Assembly (NCBI GenBank): GCA_004794655.1
Contig: SMMW01000016.1
Coordinates: 310,001 to 374,000 of the forward strand
Origin: Marisa cornuarietis
Taxonomy: Eukaryota > Mollusca > Gastropoda > Architaenioglossa > Ampullariidae
Direction of reading: 5' to 3'
DNA: 64,000 bases
The first letter of the stretch is position 1, and the number at the start of each line of letters is the position of its first letter. The notes beneath the pieces are model-generated. The model ran no database searches. It was given only the letters and a program-made list of their open reading frames with translations, and was not told where the DNA came from. The position numbers were made by a program, and so were the translations under genes. This document shows positions 35,213-46,920 of the stretch, one piece after another.

Positions 35213-38200
35213 GTGCGTGAGTGCGTGTGCAGGCGCGTAATGTTTAACTCCACAGCTAGCTTTATGTTTCTTTTTAAAAAGAACTTTACCTTTTTTCGAC
35301 TGTTTGTCACATTCATGTGGTTTAATTTCCAGTTGTGTGAAACTGCTTGAAATGCTTAAAGTCGTTGGCGCTGGAGAAACCTGTTCATCCACAAAATCAG
35401 TGATGTCAATATGTTAGTCATTTACGTCTGGACACCATGGTAGAATTAAATAGGAAAGATTATTTTTAAAAAATTGAAAAAAATATTGTGTGGAAAGGCG
35501 AGAGAGATAGAATGTGACTCTGGTCGTCATAGCTGAATTTCTTTCGGTGTCGTTGTAAGTAGCTACAGACAATAAGGTTTTTGATGTAGTTGAGTTTGAA
35601 AATAAGTTAAAGAAATATTAATGTTGTACTTCGAATTTTGTAAAATAACAGGGCCAAACTGACGGAAACCAGTGAGCCCAATAGGATTTGGGAAGGGAAA
35701 AGTCTCACCTTGTTCATCCTAGAGACACTGCAGTAAAAAGGTGAAGACGAGGACGTTTGTATCGGCTGAATGTTTGATGAAGCGCTGGTGGAGACGGAAG
35801 TGTCACGTGACGACCGTTGTGTCTGCTCCTTAGGGTTGGACGATCTGCCTGATGACGACAGTGAAACGGAGCATGCGCCCGAGTGGAAAGGGAGTTCTGG
35901 CGAGGCTTCTGCTGAAGAATGTGTCATGGCTAAACGCTCGGAAGAGGGGAAGGCAGTGCTTTTCAGAGAACTATCGGCGGGTGTCTTTTTATCGGACTTC
36001 TGCTTCTTCAAGGACGCATCCACAGCTGGTCCCGGAAGATTTTGCGCAGCCACGCTTGGGCTGTCTGAAGGCACCTGGCCTAAATGCTTTGCGTTGTTGC
36101 TGTCAAGAGGGAACTGGAGGACAGGCTTAAGTCCATAGTTCGTGATGACATAAGTTCCACAAGAAAAAGGAGCAGAAGAAGAACTTGAGATGAGGTCTGT
36201 CTGTAAGTTAGGCGACGGCAGATTTGATTTTGCGGTCTCTGATTTGCTGTTGTTACGTCTGGTCTTCCGACTGCCTTTCAGAAGCTCCTTGATTGTTGTA
36301 TCTCCTGGCTTGTCAGTGCGTCGTTTTGCCCTCGTTTTGCCGTCCTTTGAAGGGGCAGCCGCATTGACCAGGGTTAAAGGAATCCGGGTTTCAGCGCCTT
36401 CACTGAAGAGGACAGCTATCGTCGGATTCGTTAAAGGAAGGGAGGTAACAGGAAAAGGAGAGAGGAATATTGGAGCAGGAGGGACATTGCTGGCCTTGCA
36501 CATGTCCGTACTGTTCTTCGCGAGGACTTTACTGGTGCACGGGAATGTGCTAGATGTGGAAGGACGTGATATGTCGCTGCAGACGAAAGAAACCTGATTG
36601 ATGTTTTCCACGCTGACGCTCTTGCGTGATTTTATGAAGCCAGTCTTTTTAGGCGGCTGCGGTAGCCCATTGGGAAGTTTTGCTTTCGCTGCTGCCTGAG
36701 CGCTTTTCCTCGCTTCATTCCTGTTTGTCGTGTTATCAGAAACAGGCATCGAATCGTCATCTTCTGAGAAAGATGACTGATTGATCTGGAAATCGCGTTC
36801 TTCGTGGGACTTGGTCAAGTCACTTTTCTTAGATTCTGGTAAAACACTTTGCCGTTTGCGGCTACTGCTAGTGGGATTACTGTCATTAAATGAAGGTCTT
36901 GCAGGCAGGTAAGGCCTCAAGCGTTGGAAATCACTGTCATGATCCCGAACCTTCTGAAGCCTGGAGGCCTTGTTTGTTATGAGAGTTTGACTTTCGACTG
37001 AACGCGACACATTCGAGCCTATAATTTCTGAAGAAGACATTGCTGACACTGCCAGCGAGGTCACGTAGACGATCTTCATCTCTTCTGTCGTGGTAGCAAC
37101 GATTTTGCTTTCACTGCCATTAGACAACGAGCTGGAAGTGTGAGGAGAGAGGCTTTCGGTGGTATGAAGAGGTTTTCGCTTCTGGTCCAGTTTTGCAAGC
37201 GCTGTTGCATCATTGTCAGAAGTATTTACTTTAGCAAGGCTTGTCACGAATGGTGGTGCGGAGGCGTCGCTGGAAGCAAACGTCATCGGACTCTTTCCAG
37301 AGATACATGCTGGAGGCGTGCACGATTCACGCCTTGAGGACGGCTTTTCGTTCTTGATAGACGCGAGAGTCTTACTTAAGATGATGTCTTCGTCGTCGTA
37401 AACGTCTTTTGTAATCTGCACACGGTGAGCTCTTTGAGGAAAAGGTCGAAGGCTGTCGAGCGAGTTCTGGTGTCTTTCGTCAGAATCGTAGTTGTCTGCT
37501 ACTTCCTGTTTGATCTTCACAATCGCGGCGTCCTTCCCGTGGGCAGAACTAGAATAAGCATAAGAAGGGAAGCAGGGGGACCCATATCGGGGAATTAGTA
37601 CCTGGGAGGGTGAACAGTACTCCTCGTCCTCGCAGGCAGGACGTGACGCCATCAGCGTAGTGGACGGGTGCTTAAACGTAGGGATGTTTGGACTAGAACC
37701 CTGCGCATGGGTGTGCTGCGCTCCGTCGCTCCGTGGAGCTTTAGCCGCAAGAGACGGGTAACTTAAGTCCAAGGGAGAAGCATCCGCATCGTGATAAGAG
37801 TAATCGAGCGAGGTCGTAAAAGGGTGATAATATGTCGTGCCAATGCCCTGTCTGCATCTGGACAATGATGAATACAGGGAAGAACATTCTGCTTTGTCTC
37901 CCTCTTTTTGAAGCTTTTCATTTTTCGGTGTCTCTTCGACGTTTTCGCCGTTGTGGCAGCGTTTGCGTGCCAATACGTTGACGTCTGTCTCCATGGGGAG
38001 GTCTCCCGACTTCTTGTCACGTAACGGCTTCTTTCCATTCCGGCTGTCCTCTCTCATCTTGGCCGCCCATTCGTCACTGCACGGGGCATGGGGACCTAAA
38101 TCTTGATCTTCTTGGTCACGAGGCGCTTCGTCGAGCAGGAATCGAGGTGTCTGTGTCTGCGCTGCTGACTCGGGAAGAAACGACGATGGGCAAGCGTCGA

Positions 38201-40174
38201 GCGGGCAGGCGGAGCATGGCGATGACGTGGAGGATATCTGTCAGTTCAAAACGTGTGATACATGGTAAGAAGTGTGTGACAGCGAAGATGTCTGCTTTCG
38301 AGAAAAAGAAAATATTATTACAAGTACAGAGTTGTAATCACGGACGTTCCGGTTAAAGTGGCTAGAAAACCAAAACCAAAAAAATTATTCGGATCGTTTT
38401 ATGTTTAGTATGTGTTACTTGCAGAGATGGAGCATGGTTAAGGGTAACAGTGCCATTCAATCCCAGCCAAGCATTATCTTGCATTGAATGCATTACTTGT
38501 GGGTATCAATGTATTACTTGCAGATTCCGAAAACCTCTGAAATTAAGCATGGATTGGAGCCGATCGGGAATAGGGAAGAAATGGGGACAAGGAGGGAAAA
38601 CGGCTTGGGCGTGAATGGGAGCGCGTAAATAATTGTGTATCTTCATGTGATACTTTATTTATCCGGATTTTATTTGTGTATTTTTCAACTTGCGCGTGTG
38701 TAATAGTGAACGTGCGTGACTGTCAGTGTGAGTGATTTTAACCACGAGTACATGCGTGTAAATATTTGTGCAGGAGAAACATGGCGGAGCTACACCCCCC
38801 ACCCCCACCCCTAAAAAAAACACAAAAAAACAAAAACAAACAAGCCAAAAATAAAAACGGATTGTCTGAAATGCTTAGCAGCAGATCTCTCGCAGTGGAG
38901 ATGTCCCACCCCTGTATAGTTGTGCCGTAGCCTTGACATCTTCGACGGTTGTCACTGTGCGAAGCGACAGGGTCAAGTCATTCCAGACACTGAGCCAGCG
39001 AATGAAAAGGAGCGATGCCGAGATTTGTCTCCTCTGACGCAAGGCACTGGCAGGAGGTCCACTTGAGCAACCAGCTAGGCTGGGTAAGGCGACATCTTCT
39101 AAGACAGGTATTCTAGGGCCAGACCATCAAAGACTACGACAGCGCAGCATGGACACGCTGTAGTCGCAAGCATCCCAAACTGGCAACCAGTTCAATTCAT
39201 GGAGGAGTAGTGTCGAATTTTGCGCGTACTACCGTTATTTAGATCTGTAATTTAAATGTGAACACCCAGGAAGAACATGTGAGGTCTGTGTAACTGACAG
39301 ATCAGTAGGATTGTGGACCTTTGGTATAACTTGTATCTGTGACGCTGTCTGTCAGATCTAACTTGGCGCTGCAAGGTCAGCTGGTAGCTGCTCCTCCGCC
39401 ATTAGTTTATTTGTATATTACTTGTTTTCTAAGGCAAGCAGTCTGAGATGTTGACAATGAATATTGAATACTCTTTAAGTAATATGAGATCCCGGTTGTT
39501 AGTTTTTTTTTTTTTTAAATTTCTTCTTTGTTTTGTTTTGGGCAATTAATTTTGGCCACATTTACTAAAACCATTTTTATTTTGCTGCTGTTACGTCTGG
39601 TCTTCCCACTGCCTTTTATATTTATATTTTGAATTTAAATATTATAGCAAACTATATATAGAGATTACAAGGTTGAAACTGGTTGAGATAATCAGGTTTA
39701 TTGACAAGTTATCAAATATTCATTCAGATCATTGCGCTGCAGAAGTGAACTTTTAAAGTCGGTTATTTCCACTAAAAGTTATATGTATATATTCCCTTTC
39801 CTCCCATGTCAGCCTACCTTTGCGGCGTTTTCGGATCCATCTACCCATCCGCTTACCGAACGCTTGAAAAGGGTCGGCACTGAACCTCGGATCAAACGGC
39901 GTCGGAATTCTCCGGGTTTTTCTTCCATCTCAGACATACCGCCTTGGTCGGCGATAGGGTACATGGAGAAACAATCCATCGTGAAATGGTCTGAACAAAC
40001 GAACGTGCGTCTGCCTGGCTTAAAGTGAGGCAAATTCATCCGCTTCGTCCACTGGAAACGCAACTCGGATGACTTTGGGAAGTAAAAGAACGACACACCA
40101 GCTTCGTTCTCTTTCGAACTCTTGCGACACGAAGGATAGCAACAAGTCTTTGTCCTCTCCGATCGTCGCGTCAT
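33904..40174 (-). CDS. THAP-domain protein with C-terminal HECT-like domain (4 exons, 1380 codons)
   Basis: My model joins 39818-40174, 35709-38237, 35290-35380 and 33904-35069. Junction phases are 0/0, 0/0 and 1/1, and the total (4143 nt) is an exact multiple of three. Residues 11-103 are a THAP C2CH zinc finger: C12, C16, C60, H63, with P33, W42, F64 and the closing SVPTLF, so it should bind DNA. Residues 120-990 are Ser/Thr/Pro-rich and disordered, with SUMO-type sites IKQE (about 362) and IKNE (about 414) and basic nuclear-localisation stretches (about 753-785). The C-terminal about 380 residues resemble the HECT fold seen in G2E3-like proteins (KLFFEGDEQKVP, LGKILRHGLMACGYWPVILS). Where HECT enzymes carry the catalytic TC, this has ES, so ligase activity is doubtful. 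The THAP exon could instead belong to a separate transcript; the last three exons are firmer. No orthologue name is assigned. Confidence 0.7.
35159..35211 (+). repeat. (GT)n microsatellite in an intron
   Basis: About 26 GT units inside intron 3 of the THAP/HECT-like gene. Confidence 0.95.
35290..35380 (-). CDS. Exon 3: small linker exon
   Basis: 91 nt reading VSPAPTTLSISSSFTQLEIK and PHECDKQSKK, in phase 0 and out in phase 1 (AAAAAAG|GTAAAG). The acceptor GGATGAACAG has a weak pyrimidine tract, making this the least certain boundary. It is the only way I found to join exons 2 and 4 in frame. Confidence 0.6.
35709..38237 (-). CDS. Exon 2: long disordered Ser-rich region
   Basis: The frame is open for 843 codons. 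The right edge is placed at 38237 because the frame stays open back to GAACTGACAG|ATATCC, an acceptor with an in-frame TGA inside it. If transcription started locally, the first methionine would be at 38057 (MREDSRNGKK). The left edge is AACAAG|GTGAGA. The composition is Ser/Thr/Pro/Lys-rich with many basic clusters, and no folded domain is seen. Confidence 0.75.
38238..39817 (-). other. Intron 1 of the THAP/HECT-like gene
   Basis: 1.58 kb with no conserved exon seen on the minus strand. Contains the low-complexity run cccccacccccacccctaaaaaaaac near 38796 and a T run near 39507. Extra small coding exons cannot be excluded. Confidence 0.5.
39818..40174 (-). CDS. Exon 1: THAP zinc-finger domain
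   Basis: ATG at 40174 lies in a good context (AAAACAATGAC) and opens MTRRSERTKTCCYPSCRKSS. The exon encodes a whole THAP domain in 119 codons and ends GCAAAG|GTAGGC in phase 0; an in-frame stop lies two codons past the donor, so splicing is expected. THAP domains are DNA-binding zinc fingers shared by animal transcription regulators and P-element transposases. Confidence 0.85.
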
Positions 40175-43100
40175 TGTTTTACGATCTCCAATCTCAAAAT
40201 CTCAGCAGATCTCGGGATAGTATTTCACACTTTTGAATGTCTCAGCCAGTCTGCAGACCAATATTTCTAGTGGTAATGGTGTCAGAAAATAGTAAACCAT
40301 GTATGTAAGATAAGTTTCAGGCAGAAAGCTTTTACTACTCAACTGACTTCAAAACAGCTCGTCTGACGTCACGAAAGGATGGAGCAGACGCGGCTACAGT
40401 CACTCCTATGACGCGTGGCAGATGTCTTGCAGATTCCTTCGTCACACTTTGACGTCATTGTTTTCAGTGTGTCGTCACGGCAAGGCGGGTGTGGGAGCAG
40501 GTAGCGGCTTGCACACTGTTGCTCGAGACCACACACAGGCGGGTGTGGATGCAATGGCGACCCGCACACCCGGTACTGGAGACCACACACCGGCTGGCAC
40601 TGAGTGCCGCTCCTGCGTCTTCCAACGGTCAGCAACGACTGGGTCTCTAAGTCGTAACTTGCTGACCATAAAGTAGGACATTCAAAGCATCTCAAACCCT
40701 CGTCTACCTGTACGTACCGATCACGTGAAAGAGAAACTCTTTCGTCAGGTTGGTTTTTTGTTGTTATTGTTTGTAGTTTTTTGTTTTTGTTTTTGTTTTC
40801 AGTCCCTCGTGTTCTATCCATTTAGTCCATGTCTCTTCCCCGTTTTAAACATGCTCTCTATGACTGTGAATATGCGCTATAAAAATCTTCATTATTATTT
40901 TAAGAGGTGTGGATGTAGAAGGCTGGATGGATAGGTTAAGCATGTACAAAATATATAAAAGCACATGCGCGCGACGACAAACTCTGCTACTGACCACCCC
41001 AACCCCCAGGCCCACCTCGCTTAGCCACCGATATTGAGCATTCGCCAGCAGACAAAAGGGAGAGCATTTTTTTTTGGGGGGGGGGGAGAAATTAGCTCTA
41101 GTTGCTTCCCTTGCGCTGGGGTATACGCCTGGACTTCAACGCACCTAGATGGGTATCAACTATTTTCTTCCTTTTTGTAGAGTAGTGCTTCAGAATACTT
41201 TTAAACAATAATAATAATAAACGTGTGATTTATGTAGATGTATATAGCCCATTATCACGTTCACGAAGGAGCATGCTCTGAGCGCTTAAGACAAGTAGGA
41301 GACATAGGTGGAATACGAAGGACGGAAGGAGAAACAACTATGCAAACAAGTAATAAAGGAAAAACATAAAAGACATAAATAGTAATCAGGGAATAAACAA
41401 TAAGGACGGAGACTGTCATAAATATGCAGAGGAAGACGAGCAGGTGGACTAGTCAATTGACTATAATCACAACTATTGACAACTATTTGTTGTAAAGCGT
41501 AATGCTCGTGGAACAGATGTGTTTTTAGCGTAACTTTAGAGGATTCGATGATGGGTAGATGGAGGATATGGAAGGGAAGAGAGTTCTTCTGTTTTTGCAG
41601 CACAGTAGCTAAAACTCCGGTAATCGTAGGTGGTTGTTCTGGTGACAGGGATAGAGAGAATTATGATGTAATTGATCCTCTTTCTTTACCCCACTTCCCC
41701 CCCCCCACACACACACAGACGATCATCTTTATTCAAAGGTTACACCAGGCCATTTCTGAAAAGATAATCATGCTTCTTTCTACCCACTTTGATGACTATA
41801 AAGATTCCGTGCCAGACAAGAAGAGATCAACGCCTAAGGCTTTTTTTGCGGCCATAGCTTTCAACGGTAGCTACCTTTGACCGCATACCTGCCTCTGAGA
41901 AAAGTAAGCAGGGTGCAGACAACTCGGTTGTGTCCTACAACACATCTAATTCGCCAAAACGAAGAACAGGATACCTCGGGCTACTTTGATGAGCACCCAC
42001 CCAGCCGAGAGCTTCATCAACCACGATGAGAGAAGCCGCTGGTACTGGACGACTGCAGTGAAGGCTGTTGGTCTCTTTCAATCATCAGAAGGGCTGCTCA
42101 ATGTTTCTTATTATCATAACACACTGTGTCATTTAAAAAAAATCACCTGTACTTCCTTTTTTCGTAATCTGAACGACTATATATCTCAGTCGAGGTAAAT
42201 AAGAATTAAAAAAAAACAAAGCTCAGGTTATCTGCGAAATCAAATGTTTTCTTCCAATCTCCGGTTACCCCGGCTGTTATGTTATCTACGATCCGTGTTC
42301 AGTACAAACACCCGAAAGCTTGTGCGCACCTTTGATGTAAGAAAATGATGTGTTTTAAGACCACAGTGGGAAAAGAAGGCAGAATGAGCAAAACTGTCAC
42401 AAAACGCGGCATATTACATATTAACAAGTGTTCATCTTGAACACGCTTATAATGTTTATTCTTTGCTTATTTGTTTGTTTAGTTATTTGTTTACTTGTGT
42501 GTTTTATTTTAGGATATGACCCTAAACTGATATTGATGATCATGAAGATGCATTAATAGCTGAGTTATACTAACACAAAAGTAACGCATTGGGATTAGCT
42601 GTAAGAAAAACTGGCTAAAGAAATGCATGCAGTTTCTGAAGCCTGTTGAATGTGAAGAAAAAACAACAACAAACAGAAGGGTAAGGAACTCCAGAGAGAC
42701 CCAGTGTCTAAAGCCATTACTGTTCGCTGGGATATCTTTTCCAGCTTTTAAGATTTCTTTACTTATGTCAGTGAACATATGGGAACCAATGTGTAAAGTG
42801 AGGCAATGGCCGAATTCCGGTACTAGACAAAATATGTAATAATAGCAACGGAAAACCCTAAGATATTCAGCGAACAACACCGACAACGATGACACCCGCT
42901 TCATGGCCAACGGTTTAACGGCAGACACGACGCATTTTGCAAAAACCCGGATTTGAGCTACTGTGTCGCTTCGTACATTAGTTCATGGTCCTGTCACGTG
43001 TCTCGGAGGATGTAAACAAGCATTTCAAGGCGACCCAAAAATTTAAAAAAAAAAGAACGACAAAATTCATAAAATTTGAGCTGGATCTCTGGCATCTGTC

Positions 43101-43365
43101 GAGGCCGAAACAAGATACTATGAAAATGGAAACATTTGCATAACATTTGCATAAAAATGTAGAATACTCTTGAGAATTCTCTTTCTCTGAGCATAAATAA
43201 TCTTTCATCTTCGTCTTAGTAACAAAGGCATCCCTTTTGTTCAGCTATCATTCTTGGTCAATTCTGTGTGTGAATAAATGAATAAATGATCCAAGGCAGA
43301 ATGTTTCTACTATGAAGATAATGGTCTCTCTCTATTCCTCTTTCTCCCTAGTATCAAAGATATAA
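40175..43365. other. 5' flank of the THAP gene and intergenic region
   Basis: The THAP promoter should lie right of 40174. A degenerate roughly 50-bp repeat of the cggcttgcacac / gagaccacacac type occupies about 40480-40610. Another invertebrate repeat fragment lies around 41205-41300 (AATAATAAT run, then tgtatatagcccattatcac). A TATA-like tatataaaag lies at 40951. No conserved coding exon was seen. Confidence 0.4.
40948..40960 (+). promoter_or_regulatory. TATA-box candidate
   Basis: aatatataaaagc is a strong TATA match followed by GC-rich sequence, but no plus-strand gene follows it within the window that I can identify. Confidence 0.15.
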
Positions 43366-43389
43366 CGTGTGTGTGTGTGTGTGTGTTTT

Positions 43390-43443
<54 letters not shown>
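43366..43443 (+). repeat. (GT)n microsatellite
   Basis: GT run of about 78 bases interrupted once by tttgtgcgtgtgc. Confidence 0.95.
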
Positions 43444-43444
<1 letters not shown>

Positions 43445-44693
43445 GTACGTATCCTCCATAGTCTGTTAATATATTTGCATAGCATTCTCTGCTTAGAGAA
43501 ATTGTTTTGTTAAAAAAATAGAAACCCCCTGCGTTTTGTGGCGCCAGAGGAGCTCCCGACGAAGGGATGAATAAGCATGTTTATTAAACCTTATTAGCCG
43601 TAAGGCTTACAATAGGGGCGGTGGAAGGGGCACAGTCCACAGTCCATCTGCCTTTTTTAACGGAATTTAGATCCTGACTTGATAATTAGTTGGCGCAGAA
43701 AGAGGTTATCAGCAATATCCATGCTTCGGCTACTATAATCAACGATCTCGTCAGGCCCTGCGATATGTTCTTATCAGCGAAGTTGTGTTCTAGTATAAAC
43801 AGAAGATATCACATGTCTCTTACCAGCCTTAAACATAACGAGGTGATTTTCTGGGGGATTGCATTTGATAACTATGGCGTTTCCTAGTACTGGCTATTCC
43901 AGAAGAAAATGTAACTCACTTCAAAGCAGCTTGAAGCAACATGTGATTTAAAAAAAATCCTTTGAGTTTCTTTGAGAAAGATTCTTTGTATTTTAGATAA
44001 CCAGTAGACAAATTTCAATAGGGTTTAATCGAGTAAAATCAAGGTAAAAGGGATCAAGTCTGTTGCCCCCAGCAGCAGTGAGCTATAAGACCTTCACTGT
44101 GTCTAAGACAGGATATGGTGGAGGCAGAGGCTAACTCTGTCCTTCTGTTACCTTTCACCTTCTTCATAAATCAAGTACCCGTGACAAAAAAATACACCAC
44201 TCCCTCTCTCTCTATCTCTCTCTTTCTTTACCCCTCCGATTCATGGTCTCTTTATGGTCCAGAAAGACGAATGACAGCCTCATAAAAAAAAACTTTGAAT
44301 GAATGAATGAATGAGCACAAAAACGCGTGAACAACTCGTAGTTTCCTGCTGTACAGGGGGTGAATACAAACAAGCAAAACATGTTTTTGAGACAGGATTT
44401 TGCAAGCTCGGCTATAGTTCTATATCTGGGAGGTGTCGCAGAACAGCAGTTAAATCCGGTTATTACAACTTAAAGCCTCTTACTTTATGACCAACATGCA
44501 TAACGATTGTGAGTGCGTGCTCTGAGTTGAGTATACAGAGTATATGCGTGACTTTGCCTTTATCAGTGATTGCTCTTTTTTTTCTTCTTCTGGTAGTAAA
44601 TCAGTCCGCCTTGCTTACCGCCTTACCACAGAAAGCGAGACACCTAGATTCTTTTTTGCCTCCAAACCAACTGATTACTGTTTACTCCGTGAT
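43444..44693. other. Intergenic region, no gene seen
   Basis: Nothing beyond low-complexity tracts, such as a CT run near 44200-44225 and a short gaat run near 44297. Confidence 0.4.
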
Positions 44694-44696
44694 CAA

Positions 44697-44710
44697 AGAG
44701 AGAGAGAGAG

Positions 44711-44768
<58 letters not shown>
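44697..44768 (+). repeat. Compound (GA)n(GT)n microsatellite
   Basis: A GA run (about 44697-44714) passes directly into a GT run ending at 44768. Confidence 0.95.
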
Positions 44769-44769
<1 letters not shown>

Positions 44770-46031
44770 CGCATACACGCTACCGAGACATATCTTAAAG
44801 AGCTCTCGGGTTAAGGATTCTTCTTTCTACATACTCTTATGTACTTCGACTTCCGTCAGCCAGTCGTCAATTACATTAAAATGATTAAAGGATTTGAGAA
44901 GCTCATGAAGCAATAGCTAGCTTAGTAATGAAACTTTGGCAATATCAATGTGATTGTTGGTGCTCTCTCTCTCTCTCTCGCACGCGCACACAAACCCTTA
45001 ACACAAGCACACCTACATGCACATACAAAACCGCACGCACATACACTAAAGCACACGCTCACATGCACATCCACATGCAAATACAAAATAAAATAAAACA
45101 CACACACACACACAGATTTGCTGGACAGACCACCTGTACGCGTACACCACCACACACAGCTGGATTGAGCCCCTCCGTGCGAGCTGTAACATTTGTATGT
45201 TTGAGTGCATCTGATCTTTGTTTCGGAGGTGCTGAGGCCGACACCACAGCGACCTTGGCGCAGTCGCATCCTCCCCCCCACCCCATCCCCAGCCACAAGG
45301 TTAGGCCCTCAGCGCCAAAGCACATGGCATGCATCGAAACTCCTCCCGCTTTGCCAGCGTTTTTGTTCAGCCTTCGCAGGTTTCTAGAATACGCAGAGGC
45401 GTATCGCCGACATGCCATTCCATGCTTACTCTGTATGAGGAGCACAGGGTCACAGGGCGACATCTTTGTGCAATAATTTGTCTGCATTTACGTATTCTTT
45501 AGTCACAGATCTTTCGTAATACCTCTTCCCACGTAATGCCATTCGTCTGCGCTCGCTTTTCTTTCTCTTTTTTTATTTTGATTTTTTTAAATTCTTTTTT
45601 ATCTCATTTTTTAGAACATGTTTTCCAAGGTTTACTCTGCATATAAATCTTCTGCAGCAACAGTGTAGGTGACTTTGACCTGGAAGTGTGTACCCAACTC
45701 ACTATGGCAGACGATATCACAACTGTTGACAATCTGAAGATTTGAAAAGGACTTCTTATTCAGGACATGGCACATTTTTAGTTATCTTCTTGAACCTGGA
45801 CAGTATTTGAAATTAATGAAGACCTGCGTGTTTTTGCTGCACACATATAAGCTTTTTGGTTTCCGCGCATGGTGTGATGAACTTTGGCCGAGGCGCCTAG
45901 CTTTTGGCTTCGTTTTTATTTTATTTTTTATTTTATTTATTTATTGAAAAATGGGCTTACGTCGAAAAAAGCATGCCCGGATGTACTTCCGATCACCTAG
46001 ACATGCCCTGTCATGTTGGGTGAAATACGGT

Positions 46032-46033
<2 letters not shown>
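44769..46033. other. Intergenic region, no gene seen
   Basis: Includes CT and CA tracts around 44960-45115. Overlapping frames at 44922-45487 on both strands are driven by these tracts and show no domain. Confidence 0.4.

Positions 46034-46034
<1 letters not shown>

Positions 46035-46079
<45 letters not shown>
46035..46079 (+). repeat. (CA)n microsatellite
   Basis: About 22 CA units. Confidence 0.95.
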
Positions 46080-46080
<1 letters not shown>

Positions 46081-46874
46081 AATCCACAGTTGCATTCCTG
46101 CACTGATCTGTACGCGTAGAAATAAGCTTGCTATCTGACATCGGCAAAGGTTCCCACTTGTTCCAGCTGCTCTCGCCTACTGCACATTATCAGAACTTTT
46201 TCCTCAAAGATTTTCTCTGAACCTAACAATCTCGATGCTTCTGTGGGTCAAATGAAGGTCAAGGCTGATAATCCCCTGCATTTTCTTCTTTCTCTCTCTC
46301 TCTCTCTTAAAGATTTGTTACCCAAGACACCTACTTCTATTTCAGGCGCTTATCAGTGTCTACCTTCTTCAATACTTTTTCCCTTGTTTCTTATTTTTCT
46401 TTGAACTGCATCCCGCTTCTCCGCTTCTGATCTGGAGCTGCATGCTAATTTTATCGTTGAGGACAGTTGGGTGATGGTGGGTGATAAGTACTTCTAGTTC
46501 TGCCGTCTGCACAAGAACTATTCCTCTTTGGTCTTACCTAACCAGTTTCAGGCGTTATGACACTCAAGAATGGTTGGGTGGATCAGGGTTAAGCTGGTGG
46601 GATAGTTGGCAGAATGATAACCACAGCAAGAGAGAGGAAGAGAGGAGAAAAAAAGAACGAAAAAGCGAGGAAGGAAGTCTTAATAACAGAGACACAAACA
46701 TTACAGACAGAAATGTAGCCAGATAAACAGAATATAATTGTTGCTACATCTTACTGACATCATGTTATTGTCGGGGTTGATATCGACTTTTCTTTAGTTT
46801 TGCTCATTATTTGTTGTAACCCTCAAAAAGGCCCATACATTAGTCTTTATCGTCGCTGACAGGTGGGACGGCAC

Positions 46875-46920
46875 CACCACCATCACCACCACCATCACCA
46901 CCACCACCACCACCACCACT
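46875..46920 (+). repeat. (CAC/CAT)n trinucleotide tract
   Basis: Imperfect CAC repeat with CAT interruptions, about 46 bases. Confidence 0.9.

Noticed and set aside
35070..35316. N-terminal extension of the HECT-like exon into a Thr-His repeat
   Set aside because: This is intron sequence with a GT microsatellite. The exon begins after a clear acceptor at 35070-35071.
38100..38310. A second open frame across 38.1-38.3 kb that uses an upstream acceptor
   Set aside because: It reaches a stop before joining the long exon, whereas the chosen acceptor at 38238 is in phase with both neighbours.
44509..45487. Several overlapping 100-180 codon frames
   Set aside because: Driven by GT, CT and CA tracts, present on both strands, with no domain or splice support.
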